A DNA stretch of 50,087 nt from Paenibacillaceae bacterium ZCTH02-B3 (GCA_002159065.1 LZRV01000127.1:1-50087); one strand, 5' to 3'. Positions 23,041-31,650 are shown, counted from the first letter of the stretch. The notes: a model not told the origin generated them from the sequence alone. A program made the numbers and translations.

Positions 23041-24201
23041 TCATTCGCATACCGAAAGAGCGGCGCTCTCGCCGATTCCGAGAACCCGGTAATAAATCCG
23101 TTCATATTGGTCCGCGATCCGCCGGCTGTCGAAATGCTCCCTGGCCCGGCGGACACAGGCCCGGCCGAATTCGGCGCGCAACACGTCGTCCGTGAGAAGA
23201 CGCAGCGCGTATTCCGCCATCGTTTCCGTGTCGCCCACGGGCGCCAGAAATCCGGTCACCCCGTGCTCCACCACTTCCGGCAGCCCCCCCGTCAGCGAAC
23301 CGACCGTCGGCACGCCGCAGGCCATCGCTTCCAGGGCCGCCAGCCCGAAGCTTTCCTTCTCCGACGGAAGCAGCATGAGGTCCGCCGCCGAGACGATTTC
23401 CGCCACATCCTCCTGTTTGCCGAAGAAAATCACCCGGTCCGCCAGCCCCATCCCGTCGAACTTCGCCTGCAGATTGGGCAGCTCCGGACCCTCTCCGACG
23501 AGCAGGAGACGGGCGTGCACCCGGCGGTTCACCCGGGCGAAAATGTCCGCCAGGTCGCAGGTTCGCTTGACCGGACGGAAATTCGAAATGTGGATCAGGA
23601 GCTTTTCCTCCGGCGCGGCGAATTCCTTGCGCAGCTGGCTGTTCTCCCGCGGGTAATACACCCGTTCGTCGACAAAATTGTAGACCAGATCGATGGGCTC
23701 CCGGATGTCCAGAAGCTCCCGCGTCTCCCGGATGAGGCTGCGGCTGACGGCGGTCACCGCGTCGCTTTTGCGGATGCCGAGGCGGATGATTTCCTTCAGC
23801 GACGCGTCCTGCCCCAGAATGGTGATGTCCGTGCCGTGCAGCGTGGTCACCACCTTCAGGCGGTCTCCCGCCATCTCCTTGGCCAGGAAGGCGGACAGCG
23901 CGTGCGGCACGGCATAGTGCACGTGCAGCAGGTCCAGCTTCTGCATCCGGGCCGCCTGGTACATCTTGCTAGCGAGAAACAGTTCATAGGGCGGATACCG
24001 GAAGACGTGGTAGTCCGTCACCTCGACCTCGTGGTAGTACATGTTGCGGCGAAAGGTTCCCGCGCGAAACGGCAGGCCGTGGGTGATGAAATGGATCTCG
24101 TGGCCCCGTTCAGCCATCAGCTTGCCGAGCTCCGTCGCCACGACTCCCGAGCCGCCGATCGTGGGATAACAGGTAATGCCGATCCTGAGCGGTCTGGCCA
24201 T
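23041..24201 (-). CDS. bshA: N-acetyl-alpha-D-glucosaminyl L-malate synthase (bacillithiol synthesis)
   Basis: A GT4-family glycosyltransferase that joins GlcNAc to malate, the first step of bacillithiol synthesis. The start RIGITCYPTIGGSGVVATEL contains the GGSG donor loop. Later segments are VTTLHGTDITILG, LIHISNFRPVKRTCDL and the E-x7-E region SEKESFGLAALEAMACGVPT. I choose ATG 24201 (386 residues) with GGGGAGG six bases upstream; an earlier ATG at 24207 is too close to that site. The bshA-cca-birA order is shared with B. subtilis, where bshB1 lies between mgsA and bshA; no bshB is seen here. Confidence 0.93.
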   Translation of the reverse strand: MARPLRIGITCYPTIGGSGVVATELGKLMAERGHEIHFITHGLPFRAGTFRRNMYYHEVEVTDYHVFRYPPYELFLASKMYQAARMQKLDLLHVHYAVPHALSAFLAKEMAGDRLKVVTTLHGTDITILGQDASLKEIIRLGIRKSDAVTAVSRSLIRETRELLDIREPIDLVYNFVDERVYYPRENSQLRKEFAAPEEKLLIHISNFRPVKRTCDLADIFARVNRRVHARLLLVGEGPELPNLQAKFDGMGLADRVIFFGKQEDVAEIVSAADLMLLPSEKESFGLAALEAMACGVPTVGSLTGGLPEVVEHGVTGFLAPVGDTETMAEYALRLLTDDVLRAEFGRACVRRAREHFDSRRIADQYERIYYRVLGIGESAALSVCE

Positions 24202-24218
24202 CGGCATCCTCCCCGCGC

Positions 24219-24641
24219 TCATCCGCCGGACTCCGATTTGTATTTGTGCACCACTTCCCGCCAGGCGAAGTCTCCCCGTTCGAGGCAGCGCACCAGGAGC
24301 TCGGCGGTGGCGATGTTGGTGGCCAGCGGAATGCCCTGCACGTCGCAGAGGCGGAGCAGCGCCGTGATGTCCGGTTCGTGGGGCTGCGCCGTGAGCGGAT
24401 CCCGCAGAAAGATGAGCAGGTCGATCTCGTTTTGCGCCACCAGAGCGCCGATTTGCTGGTCGCCCCCGAGCGGCCCGGACAGGAACCGGTGGACGTTGAG
24501 CGACGTGGCTTCCATGATGCGGGCGCCGGTGGTGCCGGTGGCGTACAGGCGGTGCGGCCTGAACACGTGTTCATAGGCGATTACGAAATTGACCATTTCG
24601 TCCTTTTTCCGGTCGTGCGCGATAAGGGCGATGCTCAGCAT
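24219..24641 (-). CDS. mgsA: Methylglyoxal synthase
   Basis: Converts dihydroxyacetone phosphate to methylglyoxal and phosphate, a bypass of lower glycolysis. The 140-residue protein has [17 protein letters not shown] at the start, the phosphate loop [12 protein letters not shown] and the catalytic segment [15 protein letters not shown] containing the general-base Asp. [14 protein letters not shown] and [13 protein letters not shown] complete the MGS fold. It lies between dapB and bshA as in B. subtilis, with 17 bases between its stop and the bshA start. Confidence 0.95.
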   Translation of the reverse strand: MLSIALIAHDRKKDEMVNFVIAYEHVFRPHRLYATGTTGARIMEATSLNVHRFLSGPLGGDQQIGALVAQNEIDLLIFLRDPLTAQPHEPDITALLRLCDVQGIPLATNIATAELLVRCLERGDFAWREVVHKYKSESGG

Positions 24642-24710
24642 GCCCGGTCTCCTCCCCGCTTGGCACGGGCGGCTCGCGGCGGCTTTTCCCGCGGGCGGAC
24701 CGCAGGCCGG

Positions 24711-25514
24711 TCAGTCCATCAGCCGTTCGAAGCCGTATACGAGGCCCGTCAGTTCCATGACTTTTTTCACGGCGACCTTGACGCCGGGCATATAGCCCGC
24801 CCGGTCGTAGGAATCGTGCCGAATTTTCAGCGACTGCCCGTCCCCGCCGAAGATGACTTCCTGCTGCGCGAAAATGCCGGGAAGCCGGACGCTATGTATG
24901 CGAAAACCCTGATAGTATCCGCCGCGCGCGCCTTCCAGCTTCTCTTCCTCCCGCGGGTTCCCCTGGCGGAATTCCGTCCGCACCAGCGCGATCCGTTCCG
25001 CCGTCATGAGCGCCGTGCCGGAAGGGGCGTCCAGCTTCTGGTCCCCGTGGTATTCGATGATTTCCACGTGGGGGAAGTATTTCGCCGCCATTTCCGCGAA
25101 TTTCATCATCAGGATGGCCCCGATGGAAAAATTGGGCGCGATCACCCCGCCGATTCCCTTCTCGCGGCACAGCTTGTCCAGTAAGCTGATCTGCTCCGGG
25201 GTAAACCCGGTGGTGCCGACCACCGGCCGCACGCCGTGGGAAATGGCCGTCTCCGCGTTGGGCATGGCCGATTTCGGCGTGGTGAAATCGACCAGCACGT
25301 CGGCTCCGGAAGACATCAGGGCTTCCGCCAGATTGCCGGTCACGGCCACTCCGGCCGGCGCCGCGCCCGCCAGGGTCCCCGCGTCCGCGCCCTCCGCCGA
25401 CGGATCGACGGCCGCCGTAAGTTCAAGCTCTTCATCCGCCATCACCATCTTGACCACTTCGCGGCCCATGCGGCCTCCGGCGCCCGCCACGGCCACCCGG
25501 ATCGTCTTTGACAT
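24711..25514 (-). CDS. dapB: 4-hydroxy-tetrahydrodipicolinate reductase
   Basis: NAD(P)H-dependent step of the diaminopimelate/lysine pathway; its product also feeds spore dipicolinate. The 267-residue chain has the dinucleotide motif VAGAGGRMGREVV (residues 7-19), DFTTPKSAMPNAETA, APNFSIGAILMMKFA and the catalytic YHGDQKLDAPSGTAL. In many DapB proteins that motif is HHxxKxDAPSGT; here the first His and the Lys remain while the second His is Gly. Start ATG 25514 follows AAGGTGA and gives the usual length. The first 83 bases overlap the end of the upstream TPR gene. Confidence 0.94.
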   Translation of the reverse strand: MSKTIRVAVAGAGGRMGREVVKMVMADEELELTAAVDPSAEGADAGTLAGAAPAGVAVTGNLAEALMSSGADVLVDFTTPKSAMPNAETAISHGVRPVVGTTGFTPEQISLLDKLCREKGIGGVIAPNFSIGAILMMKFAEMAAKYFPHVEIIEYHGDQKLDAPSGTALMTAERIALVRTEFRQGNPREEEKLEGARGGYYQGFRIHSVRLPGIFAQQEVIFGGDGQSLKIRHDSYDRAGYMPGVKVAVKKVMELTGLVYGFERLMD

Positions 25515-26034
25515 CGGCATCACCTTTCCCGTTTTCGCTTGGTTGTTCTTGTATGGCAACTTCCCGCGGCTGCGCCCAGGCCAGGTCCGGACGGAGGGCC
25601 AGGGCCTGCCGCGCGCAGTCCGCCGCCCGGCCGCTTTCGCCAAGTCGGCGGTAAGCTTCCGCAAGGAGCATCCGGGCCTCCGCCGACAGCGGGTCCAGCT
25701 CCGCCGCCCGCCGCAGCAGGCGCAGGGCCTCCACCGGGCGCGGCGCGGCTCCGTCCAGCAGTTTTTCCGCCTCCGCGGTCAGCAGTCTGGCTTCCAGCAC
25801 TCTTGCATGATACGCGTATCCCCGGTCGCCGGGATCTAGCTCCGCCGCCCGCCTTGCAAGGCGCAGCGCCAGATCCAGTCTGCCGCTGCGCGCGATGGTG
25901 ATGGAGCTTTTGTAATGGTAGTCGGCGTTGCCGGGTTCCCGTTCCAGGGCCTGCAGGAACCATGCCACGGCGGCTTCGAAGTTCCCCTGAAAGATGGCCT
26001 CGTACGCCTTTCGCATGCAGGTCTCCCCGTCCAT
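25432..26034 (-). CDS. TPR-repeat protein overlapping dapB
   Basis: A 200-residue helical-repeat protein. TPR-like units include YEAIFQGNFEAAVAWFLQAL, ALEREPGNADYHYKSSITIA, RLDLALRLARRAAELDPGDR, ALRLLRRAAELDPLSAEARM and LLAEAYRRLGESGRAADCAR. No catalytic motif is present. Start ATG 26034 follows GGAGAGGA. The last roughly 28 residues, rich in Gly, Arg, Asp and Lys, are encoded in the 83-base overlap with dapB and look like out-of-frame dapB sequence rather than a conserved domain. An earlier natural stop may have been lost, or a frameshift may be present. Role unknown. Confidence 0.72.
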   Translation of the reverse strand: MDGETCMRKAYEAIFQGNFEAAVAWFLQALEREPGNADYHYKSSITIARSGRLDLALRLARRAAELDPGDRGYAYHARVLEARLLTAEAEKLLDGAAPRPVEALRLLRRAAELDPLSAEARMLLAEAYRRLGESGRAADCARQALALRPDLAWAQPREVAIQEQPSENGKGDADVKDDPGGRGGRRRPHGPRSGQDGDGG

Positions 26035-26217
26035 GCGCCATCCTCTCCGTCCGGAAGGATGGTACAGCATATGAACAGGCGCGCTTCGGCGTCCATCCGG
26101 GGTCCGCTTCAAACGGCGGGAATGCCTGCAGACAGGTTGATGGAACCCTGGTTTGAGGGGTTCCTTTGCGTTTCCGCCCGGCCGCAACCGGAACGGGCGC
26201 GCCGCCCGGCATCGCCA

Positions 26218-26586
26218 TCACCGGGTTTCGGCGTCCACCCTCGTCCATCGGTTCGCGTCGCGGGTGTTGAACTTGTCCATCACCCGGCGGAACGCGTCGG
26301 TGAGATCAATGCCGAGGGAATTGGCGAAGCAGATGAGAATGAACAGGATGTCTCCCAGCTCCAGTTCGACGGAACCCTCGGCTTCATCCTGCTTTTTGGG
26401 CTTTTCGCCGTACAGGTGATTCACTTCCCGCGCCAGCTCGCCGGCTTCCTCCGCCAGCCTTGCCAGGAGAGCCAACGGGGAAAAATAGCCTTCCTTGAAC
26501 TGGGTGATGTACGCGTCCACTTCCCGTTGCATGTCGGCCAGCGTCCGCTCGGTGAGGGACACGCCGGGCAGGCGGGATTCGGCCAT
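26218..26586 (-). CDS. ypjD: MazG-type nucleotide pyrophosphohydrolase
   Basis: A 122-residue all-alpha NTP pyrophosphohydrolase-like protein. The metal-binding motif is split as usual: LAEEAGELAREVNHLYG (residues 43-59) supplies the ExxE part and SVELELGDILFILICFANSL the ExxD part. Related YpjD proteins hydrolyse nucleoside triphosphates, possibly non-canonical ones; the substrate here is unknown. It is divergent from the YitT-family gene. A minus-strand TTGTTT-N17-TAACAT upstream could be its promoter. The mazG/ypjD-dapB-mgsA order agrees with B. subtilis. Confidence 0.87.
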   Translation of the reverse strand: MAESRLPGVSLTERTLADMQREVDAYITQFKEGYFSPLALLARLAEEAGELAREVNHLYGEKPKKQDEAEGSVELELGDILFILICFANSLGIDLTDAFRRVMDKFNTRDANRWTRVDAETR

Positions 26587-26711
26587 GGAACCGTTCCTTT
26601 CCAGTCGGGATTCAATCCTATGTTATCGCAGTTTCCGCACGAAAACAAATGCCCGTGAAACCGCGCGGCAACGGCTCCGTATTTCCCCATGCGGGAAGGA
26701 GGATGATAAAA

Positions 26712-27626
26712 ATGCTTCTTTCTGCGGGAATGAAAGGGGGCCGCGACATGGACGCCTCCCGCATGCGGAAAGCGGCGGTCCGCTGGGCGCTGATTGCCGC
26801 CGGCGCCGCGCTCTACGCATTCGCACTCGAATATTTTATCGTATCCAACCGGCTGATGGAAGGAGGCGTGACCGGTATCGCCGTGCTGCTTCATTATGCG
26901 GCGGGAACGCCGGTCTCGCTTTCCGCGCTGCTTCTCAACCTGCCGCTGTTCTGGCTCGGCTGGCGCAGGCTCGGCCAGAGGGCGATGCTGTACACCATCG
27001 GGGGAACGGTGCTGCTTTCCCTTTTCCTCTGGATATGGGAAACGGTGCTGTCCGCCGGCGTCATTCCTCCGTTTGTCCTGGAGGAAGATCTCATCCTGGT
27101 CGCGCTGTGCGCCGGCGTCACCCTGGGCGCGGGTCTTGGGCTGGTGTTCCGCGCCGGCGGCACCACGGGAGGCGTCGACATTCTGGCGAGGCTCATCCAC
27201 AGGCGGTTCGGCTGGAGCATGGGGAAAATCATTCTGGGGATCGACGGGGTCATCCTGGGGACGTCCCTTTCCGTGCTTCCCAAGGAACGGGTGCTCTATA
27301 CCATCATGAGCGTCTTCGTCGCATCCCGGGTCATCGACTTTGTCGTGGAAGGCGGCAACGCCGCGAAAACCTTCTACATCTTCTGCAGGGATCCGGAGCG
27401 TCTGGCCGGCGCCGTCATGCGCGAGCTCGACCGCGGCGCCACCCTGATCGAGGCGACCGGCGGCTATTCGGGAAGGCCGCGCAAAATTCTCTATTGCGTC
27501 GTGAACCGCATGGAGGCGCGCCGCCTGCAGAACCTGGTGCGGGAACACGACCCGCGGGCGTTCTTCGTGATCGGGGACGTGCACGAGGTGTGGGGCGAAG
27601 GCTTCCGGGAAGAGCCGGAAGAATGA
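26712..27626 (+). CDS. ypjC: YitT-family (DUF161/DUF2179) membrane protein
   Basis: A 304-residue protein with five or six membrane segments (for example WALIAAGAALYAFALEYFIV and LLSLFLWIWETVLSAGVIPP) and the family signature FRAGGTTGGVDILARLI. A cytoplasmic C-terminal DUF2179 domain has RGATLIEATGGYSGRPRKIL followed by DPRAFFVIGDVHEVWGEGF. The start is ATG 26712, nine bases after AAGGAGG; an ATG at 26748 with AAAGGGGG is a weaker alternative. Function of the family is unresolved. It is the only plus-strand gene after proC, and is named by synteny with the ypj cluster. Confidence 0.85.
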   Translation: MLLSAGMKGGRDMDASRMRKAAVRWALIAAGAALYAFALEYFIVSNRLMEGGVTGIAVLLHYAAGTPVSLSALLLNLPLFWLGWRRLGQRAMLYTIGGTVLLSLFLWIWETVLSAGVIPPFVLEEDLILVALCAGVTLGAGLGLVFRAGGTTGGVDILARLIHRRFGWSMGKIILGIDGVILGTSLSVLPKERVLYTIMSVFVASRVIDFVVEGGNAAKTFYIFCRDPERLAGAVMRELDRGATLIEATGGYSGRPRKILYCVVNRMEARRLQNLVREHDPRAFFVIGDVHEVWGEGFREEPEE

Positions 27627-27645
27627 AAAGCCGCCAAAAGGCGGT
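27626..27645 (-). terminator. Weak terminator at the end of ypjB
   Basis: CCGCC-TTTT-GGCGG followed by CTTTTC on the minus strand, directly after the ypjB stop. The stem is short. Confidence 0.4.
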
Positions 27646-28538
27646 CAGCGTCGCCGGCTCCGCCCCGCCCCCGCTCCGTAACGGTACCGCTGCCAGCCGT
27701 TCCAGGCCAGCACCGACAGGATCAGCGAGCCGACGGCGGCGTAGAATCCCCAGGGAGGCGGCATGTAAACCGGCAACGCCGACGAAGGAGCGTCCGCTTC
27801 CGGCGGAAACAGGGCATCCATCGCTTCCCTGAGCTGCGGGAAAAGCCCGTCCAACAGCTTCGGATCGGGCCGGGAAGCCTTGAGTAGCCGTTCCGCGTAC
27901 ACGAGCGCCGAATCGCCGCGCTCCACCTTCCAAGGTTCGCCGCGCAGCAGAGCCGCCGGGCGGATGAGCCGGTAGTGCGCGGACAGTTCCCGGAACACCG
28001 CCAGCGCTTCTTCCCTTTGCCGCCGCGAAGGCGGTTCTTCTTTCGCCAGACGCTCCAGCCGGTCGATGTCGTCGCTGATGATCAGGCGGTAGCGGTGCCA
28101 GAGCGGTCGGTCGGGATGCGCCAGCTCGTCGGCGGCCAGCCACAGCGCGGCGGCGGCCCGTTCCCGGCGCTGCCGGTCGGGAGTCACCGCAGCCGCGGCG
28201 CGCTTGACCTCCGCCAGGCTGTCCGCCAGCGCCCCGATCCCTTCCGCCGAACGTATGTCTGCCAGGCTGAGCGCGCGGAACCGGTTTTCCGCCTCGCCCA
28301 GCCGGCGGAGCAGTTCCGCGGGATCATCCCTCTTGGCCGCCTCGTACAGCGCAAGGGCGGCGTCGTGGAAGGCGTCGCGGCTTTGGCCCGAAGCCGTTCC
28401 GTCCGCGAACGCGACCGAATGCGCCGCCACGGACGCAAAGCCCGCCAGGACGAAAAACACCGCCGCGGCGAACGCCCCCGAACGGGCGCTCCGGACCGCG
28501 AACCGGCGAAAGCCGGGAATATTCCGCATCAAAAACAA
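27645..28538 (-). CDS. ypjB: YpjB-like sporulation protein
   Basis: A 297-residue protein with an N-terminal signal or anchor (GAFAAAVFFVLAGFASVAAH, residues 21-40), a helical extracytoplasmic domain and a C-terminal membrane segment (GFYAAVGSLILSVLAW) followed by a basic tail. This layout and its place between ypjA and the YitT gene match YpjB, a sporulation protein of unknown biochemical role. The start is taken as TTG 28538, seven bases after AAGGGGGG; an ATG three codons later is also possible but further from the site. Confidence 0.75.
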   Translation of the reverse strand: MFLMRNIPGFRRFAVRSARSGAFAAAVFFVLAGFASVAAHSVAFADGTASGQSRDAFHDAALALYEAAKRDDPAELLRRLGEAENRFRALSLADIRSAEGIGALADSLAEVKRAAAAVTPDRQRRERAAAALWLAADELAHPDRPLWHRYRLIISDDIDRLERLAKEEPPSRRQREEALAVFRELSAHYRLIRPAALLRGEPWKVERGDSALVYAERLLKASRPDPKLLDGLFPQLREAMDALFPPEADAPSSALPVYMPPPWGFYAAVGSLILSVLAWNGWQRYRYGAGAGRSRRR

Positions 28539-28601
28539 GGGACATCCCCCCTTGCCGCATTCTATGAGGGGATGTCCACTTTTTATGACGCCTTGGAAAA
28601 T

Positions 28602-29291
28602 TTAACTCCCCGGAACACGCGCCGAAGCGGCGGGAAACCGCCGGGCCAGGGCGGCAAGCAGCACGCTCAGTCCCGTCAGGGCGAAGGTGAACGCCGCGAT
28701 CGCCGTGAGATCGTCATCCAGCTGCCATGGCAAATACGGATGGATTCCGAGACCGTAATCCAGCGCGTCGTTCGTCAGCGTCCACGCCGCCGCCAGGCCA
28801 AGGGCGATCTTCCCGAAACCGAAATGGGGCGCGTACAGCAGGGCGAACACCGCCATGGCCGCATGGGAAGCGATCAGCATCCAGTGCTCCCATGCCATCG
28901 GATCTCCCTGGGCCCAGCCCGCGACGATCATTACGCAGGCCCAGACGCCGTATTTGAACGAGGTCACGGTGCCGAGCGCCCCGACCAGCGACCGGATGCC
29001 CGCGGCAACCGGATGTTTGCCGCCGCCCGCGTTTCCCGCCTGTCCGGCGGAGAAAAAGCCGTCACGGGATGCCAGCCCACAGATGAGTGCAACCGAAAAC
29101 AGCAGCGACGCCGTCGGGCTGTCCGGCACAAACACGATCTGCCAGAAGGGCCGGGTCCGCCACGTTTCGGCCAGCTGGTCCGCGTACCAGAAGTACCCGT
29201 AAACCGTGCCCGGCAGGTAAAACACCAGCAGCAGCCGGACGAATCCGGGAAAGAGCAGCACCTCGCGCGACAGCAGCCAGCGCCACCGCAA
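28602..29291 (-). CDS. ypjA: YpjA-like DUF1405 membrane protein
   Basis: A 229-residue integral membrane protein with about six hydrophobic segments, including GFVRLLLVFYLPGTVYGYFW near the N terminus. The conserved FVPDSPTASLLFSVALICGL, GTVTSFKYGVWACVMIVAGW and TNDALDYGLGIHPYLP segments identify DUF1405. Function is unknown. Start is TTG at 29291 with AAAGGGGG ten bases upstream. It lies downstream of qcrABC, separated by a strong terminator, and upstream of ypjB, as in B. subtilis. Confidence 0.85.
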   Translation of the reverse strand: MRWRWLLSREVLLFPGFVRLLLVFYLPGTVYGYFWYADQLAETWRTRPFWQIVFVPDSPTASLLFSVALICGLASRDGFFSAGQAGNAGGGKHPVAAGIRSLVGALGTVTSFKYGVWACVMIVAGWAQGDPMAWEHWMLIASHAAMAVFALLYAPHFGFGKIALGLAAAWTLTNDALDYGLGIHPYLPWQLDDDLTAIAAFTFALTGLSVLLAALARRFPAASARVPGS

Positions 29292-29319
29292 AGGAGGATC
29301 CCCCTTTCAAGAGCAGGCT

Positions 29320-29366
29320 TCAAAACAATGCGCCCCGGGGCGGATGCGCAACATCCGCCGGGGCGC
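29320..29366 (-). terminator. Terminator of qcrABC
   Basis: A long GC-rich hairpin (29330-29366) with GCGCCCCGG and CATCCGCC-type arms is followed on the minus strand by ATTGTTTTG. Confidence 0.75.
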
Positions 29367-29381
29367 TTCGCACAAGGGCGG

Positions 29382-30251
29382 TTATCCCGCCGCCTCCTCT
29401 TTCTGCTTGGCCAGCCATTCCGCCACCTGGTCGATTTCTTCGGCGGTCAGGATGTTGGCGTAGGCCGGCATGCCGCCTCGGCCGTTGGTGATGATCTCGG
29501 CGATCTCTTCCTTGCCCATCCGGTCGCCGATGCCGCGCAGCGCGGGTCCCACGCCGCCTTCCAGTTCCGTGCCGTGGCAGCTGATGCACTGCGCCTGGAT
29601 GATGTTCGTGAAGGCAGGGTCGTCCGCCGCCACGATGGCCGGCAGGGTGTCCTTCCCCGGAACCGGGCGCGGCTTGCCCTGCTTGACCGCTTCTTCCGCC
29701 ATCATCCGGCGCTCGTGGTGTTCCGGGATGATGCCGTTCTTCTCCAGCTCTTCCTGATAGTGCGTCCAGGCTTCCCAGGTGAGATAGGTGCAGGCGACCA
29801 GCGACACGATCATCAGCGAAGACGCGATCGGCCGGCGATAAAATCTCCGCTCGGGACCCCTGTCCAGCCACGGCGCCAGCAGCATCGCCCCGAAGGCGAT
29901 GCCGGGAATGGCGATGGTGCCGAGCAGCACATAATCGCCCGACGTATAAGGCATTTTCAGCAGCTGGTACAGGAACAAAAAGTACCAGTCGGGCATCGGA
30001 ATGAAGTTGGTGTTGAGCGGGTCTGCCGGATAGCCCAACGGGGCGGGTTCCGCGATGGTCAGCGTCAGGAACCCGACCAGCACGACGACCCCGACCATCC
30101 ATTCCTTGAGCAGGAAGTTCGGCACGAAGGCTTCCGTCTTGCCCGGATACGACGAATAATCCTGCGGAACATTGGCGGACCGGTCCCGCTTGCGGATGCG
30201 GGAGTCGCCGACGTAAACGATTTTTTCCTTGGTATCGTGGCCTTTTTCCAT
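29382..30251 (-). CDS. qcrC: Menaquinol-cytochrome c reductase, cytochrome b/c subunit
   Basis: Fusion of the subunit-IV half of cytochrome b with a C-terminal cytochrome c domain, as in the bc complex of Bacilli. The membrane part includes EWMVGVVVLVGFLTLTIAEP, the quinol-site-like MPDWYFLFLYQLLKMP and FGAMLLAPWLDRGPERRFY. The c-type haem site is QCISCHGTELEGG (CxxCH) near residue 229, with a distal Met candidate in GRGGMPAYANILTAEEI. Its 289 residues are normal. It ends the qcrABC operon and transfers electrons towards cytochrome c at the outer face of the membrane. Confidence 0.95.
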   Translation of the reverse strand: MEKGHDTKEKIVYVGDSRIRKRDRSANVPQDYSSYPGKTEAFVPNFLLKEWMVGVVVLVGFLTLTIAEPAPLGYPADPLNTNFIPMPDWYFLFLYQLLKMPYTSGDYVLLGTIAIPGIAFGAMLLAPWLDRGPERRFYRRPIASSLMIVSLVACTYLTWEAWTHYQEELEKNGIIPEHHERRMMAEEAVKQGKPRPVPGKDTLPAIVAADDPAFTNIIQAQCISCHGTELEGGVGPALRGIGDRMGKEEIAEIITNGRGGMPAYANILTAEEIDQVAEWLAKQKEEAAG

Positions 30252-30266
30252 GCCTGCCTCCCTCTC

Positions 30267-30938
30267 TCACAGCGGACCGGAAATGCCCTGTTTGCGGATC
30301 ATGTAGAAGTGCACGGCAAGCAGCGTCAACAGCGCACCCGGCAGGAAGAACACATGGATGGCAAAGAACCTCGCCAGCGTGACCGCGCCGGGCGTGTCGC
30401 CCCCCTGCAGCAGCATCTTGATGTCGTCCCCGATCCAGGGGATCGTGGAGGCGATCTCAATGCCGACCTTGGTGGCAAAGTACGCCTTGTTGTCCCAGGG
30501 CAGCAGGTATCCGGTGAAACCGAGTCCCAGCATGACGAAAAACAGCAACATGCCGACGACCCAGTTCATTTCCCGCGGATGCTTGTACGATCCCGTGAAA
30601 AAGACGCGCAGCGCATGAAGGAACATCATGACGATGACCAGGCTGGCGCCCCAGTGGTGCAGGCCGCGCACGATGCCGCCGAACGCGACCTGGTGCTGCA
30701 GATAGTCCACGCTGTAGTAGGCGTTCTGGATGTCCGGAACGTAATACATGGTGAGGAACATCCCGGACAGAATCTGAATGACGGTAAAAAAGAACGTCAG
30801 CCCGCCGAAGCAGTACACGAAGGCGGAGAAGTGGTGCGCGGGATTGACGTGCTCCGGGACTTCGTGATCGGCGATATCCCGCCACATCGGCGTGATGTCC
30901 AGACGTTCGTCGATCCAGTTGTATATGGCTTTGAACAT
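30267..30938 (-). CDS. qcrB: Menaquinol-cytochrome c reductase, cytochrome b subunit
   Basis: A 223-residue b6-type cytochrome b with four membrane helices. Haem-ligand histidines lie in GLHHWGASLVIVMMFLHALR and IHVFFLPGALLTLLAVHFY. The conserved Cys in SAFVYCFGGLTFFFTV corresponds to the residue that attaches an extra c-type haem in b6f-like complexes. GFTGYLLPWDNKAYFATKVG is the family signature. It lies between qcrA and qcrC in the usual order with short gaps. Confidence 0.96.
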   Translation of the reverse strand: MFKAIYNWIDERLDITPMWRDIADHEVPEHVNPAHHFSAFVYCFGGLTFFFTVIQILSGMFLTMYYVPDIQNAYYSVDYLQHQVAFGGIVRGLHHWGASLVIVMMFLHALRVFFTGSYKHPREMNWVVGMLLFFVMLGLGFTGYLLPWDNKAYFATKVGIEIASTIPWIGDDIKMLLQGGDTPGAVTLARFFAIHVFFLPGALLTLLAVHFYMIRKQGISGPL

Positions 30939-30961
30939 GGGACGTCAGCGGCCTCCTTCTC

Positions 30962-31492
30962 CTAAACCCGCGAGTTCGGCTTCAGCGAACCCAGATACAC
31001 CCAGCCGTTTTCTTCCCTGACTTCGTATTCGTCCAGCGGCCCCCGGGCCACGGCCAGAACCTCGCCGTCCCGCGTGTAGCGGGCGCCGTGGCAGGGGCAG
31101 AAAAATTCGTTCGGGTCATGGGTCGCCCAGTCGACGGTGCAGCCGAGGTGCTTGCACACCGGGGACAGCGCGTAGATGCGCCCGTCGTCGCCCCTGGCGA
31201 CAAACGCCCTCATCTTCCTCTTGCTTTCATGCCAGCCGTCGACCGTGAAAACCTCGAACTCCACGGGCTGCGGTTCGCTGGTCACCTTGCTGGCTTCGAT
31301 CACCTTGACGAATTCGCCTTGCTGTTTCTCCGCCAGCAGCGGGTCAATGGCAAACCGGATCATCGGCAGGATCGTTCCGCCGACCATGAAGGCGCCGGCG
31401 CCGCCCAACGTGTACGACAAAAACTGACGCCGGGTCATCTCGCGCCGTCTGGCCGGTGCGTGCGCGGATTCCTGCTGCTGATCGTGATCCAT
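30962..31492 (-). CDS. qcrA: Menaquinol-cytochrome c reductase, Rieske iron-sulfur subunit
   Basis: A 176-residue Rieske protein. An RRXFL-type N terminus (REMTRRQFLSYTLGGAGAFM) precedes the single membrane anchor and is compatible with Tat-assisted insertion. The [2Fe-2S] ligands are in PVCKHLGCTVDW and FFCPCHGARYTRDG; the extra disulfide cysteines are also present. It is the first gene of the operon, expressed from the promoter at 31561-31589, with a 5' leader of about 60 bases. Confidence 0.96.
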   Translation of the reverse strand: MDHDQQQESAHAPARRREMTRRQFLSYTLGGAGAFMVGGTILPMIRFAIDPLLAEKQQGEFVKVIEASKVTSEPQPVEFEVFTVDGWHESKRKMRAFVARGDDGRIYALSPVCKHLGCTVDWATHDPNEFFCPCHGARYTRDGEVLAVARGPLDEYEVREENGWVYLGSLKPNSRV

Positions 31493-31545
31493 GCGTATCC
31501 TCCTTTGCCGCCAATTCTCGCGTCCGGCACGGATTTCCCCCGTTC

Positions 31546-31650
31546 CAAAATGACATAACTATCATATCCCAGGGCCCAGGGAGCGTCAAGAATCGCGGGC
31601 GGGCCGCACCGTGCCGTTCCCGCGGCCGTAACGAAAATGTTGTCATTTTG
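31546..31650. repeat. Perfect 10-bp inverted repeat flanking the qcr promoter
   Basis: CAAAATGACA at 31546-31555 and its exact complement TGTCATTTTG at 31641-31650 lie on either side of the qcrA promoter, about 85 bases apart. The distal copy is part of TTGTCATTTTGTCACAA (31640-31656), which is itself roughly palindromic. Confidence 0.5.
31561..31589 (-). promoter_or_regulatory. Sigma-A promoter of qcrABC
   Basis: TTGACG (31584-31589) and TATGAT (31561-31566) with a 17-base spacer on the minus strand, upstream of qcrA. Confidence 0.8.

Noticed and set aside
21574..24576. A 1000-codon plus-strand open frame opposite birA, cca and bshA
   Set aside because: Antisense shadow of three well-identified genes; the translation is Arg/Pro/His-rich with no domain.
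27975..30965. A 996-codon plus-strand open frame opposite ypjB, ypjA and qcrBC
   Set aside because: Antisense shadow; low-complexity translation with no motif.
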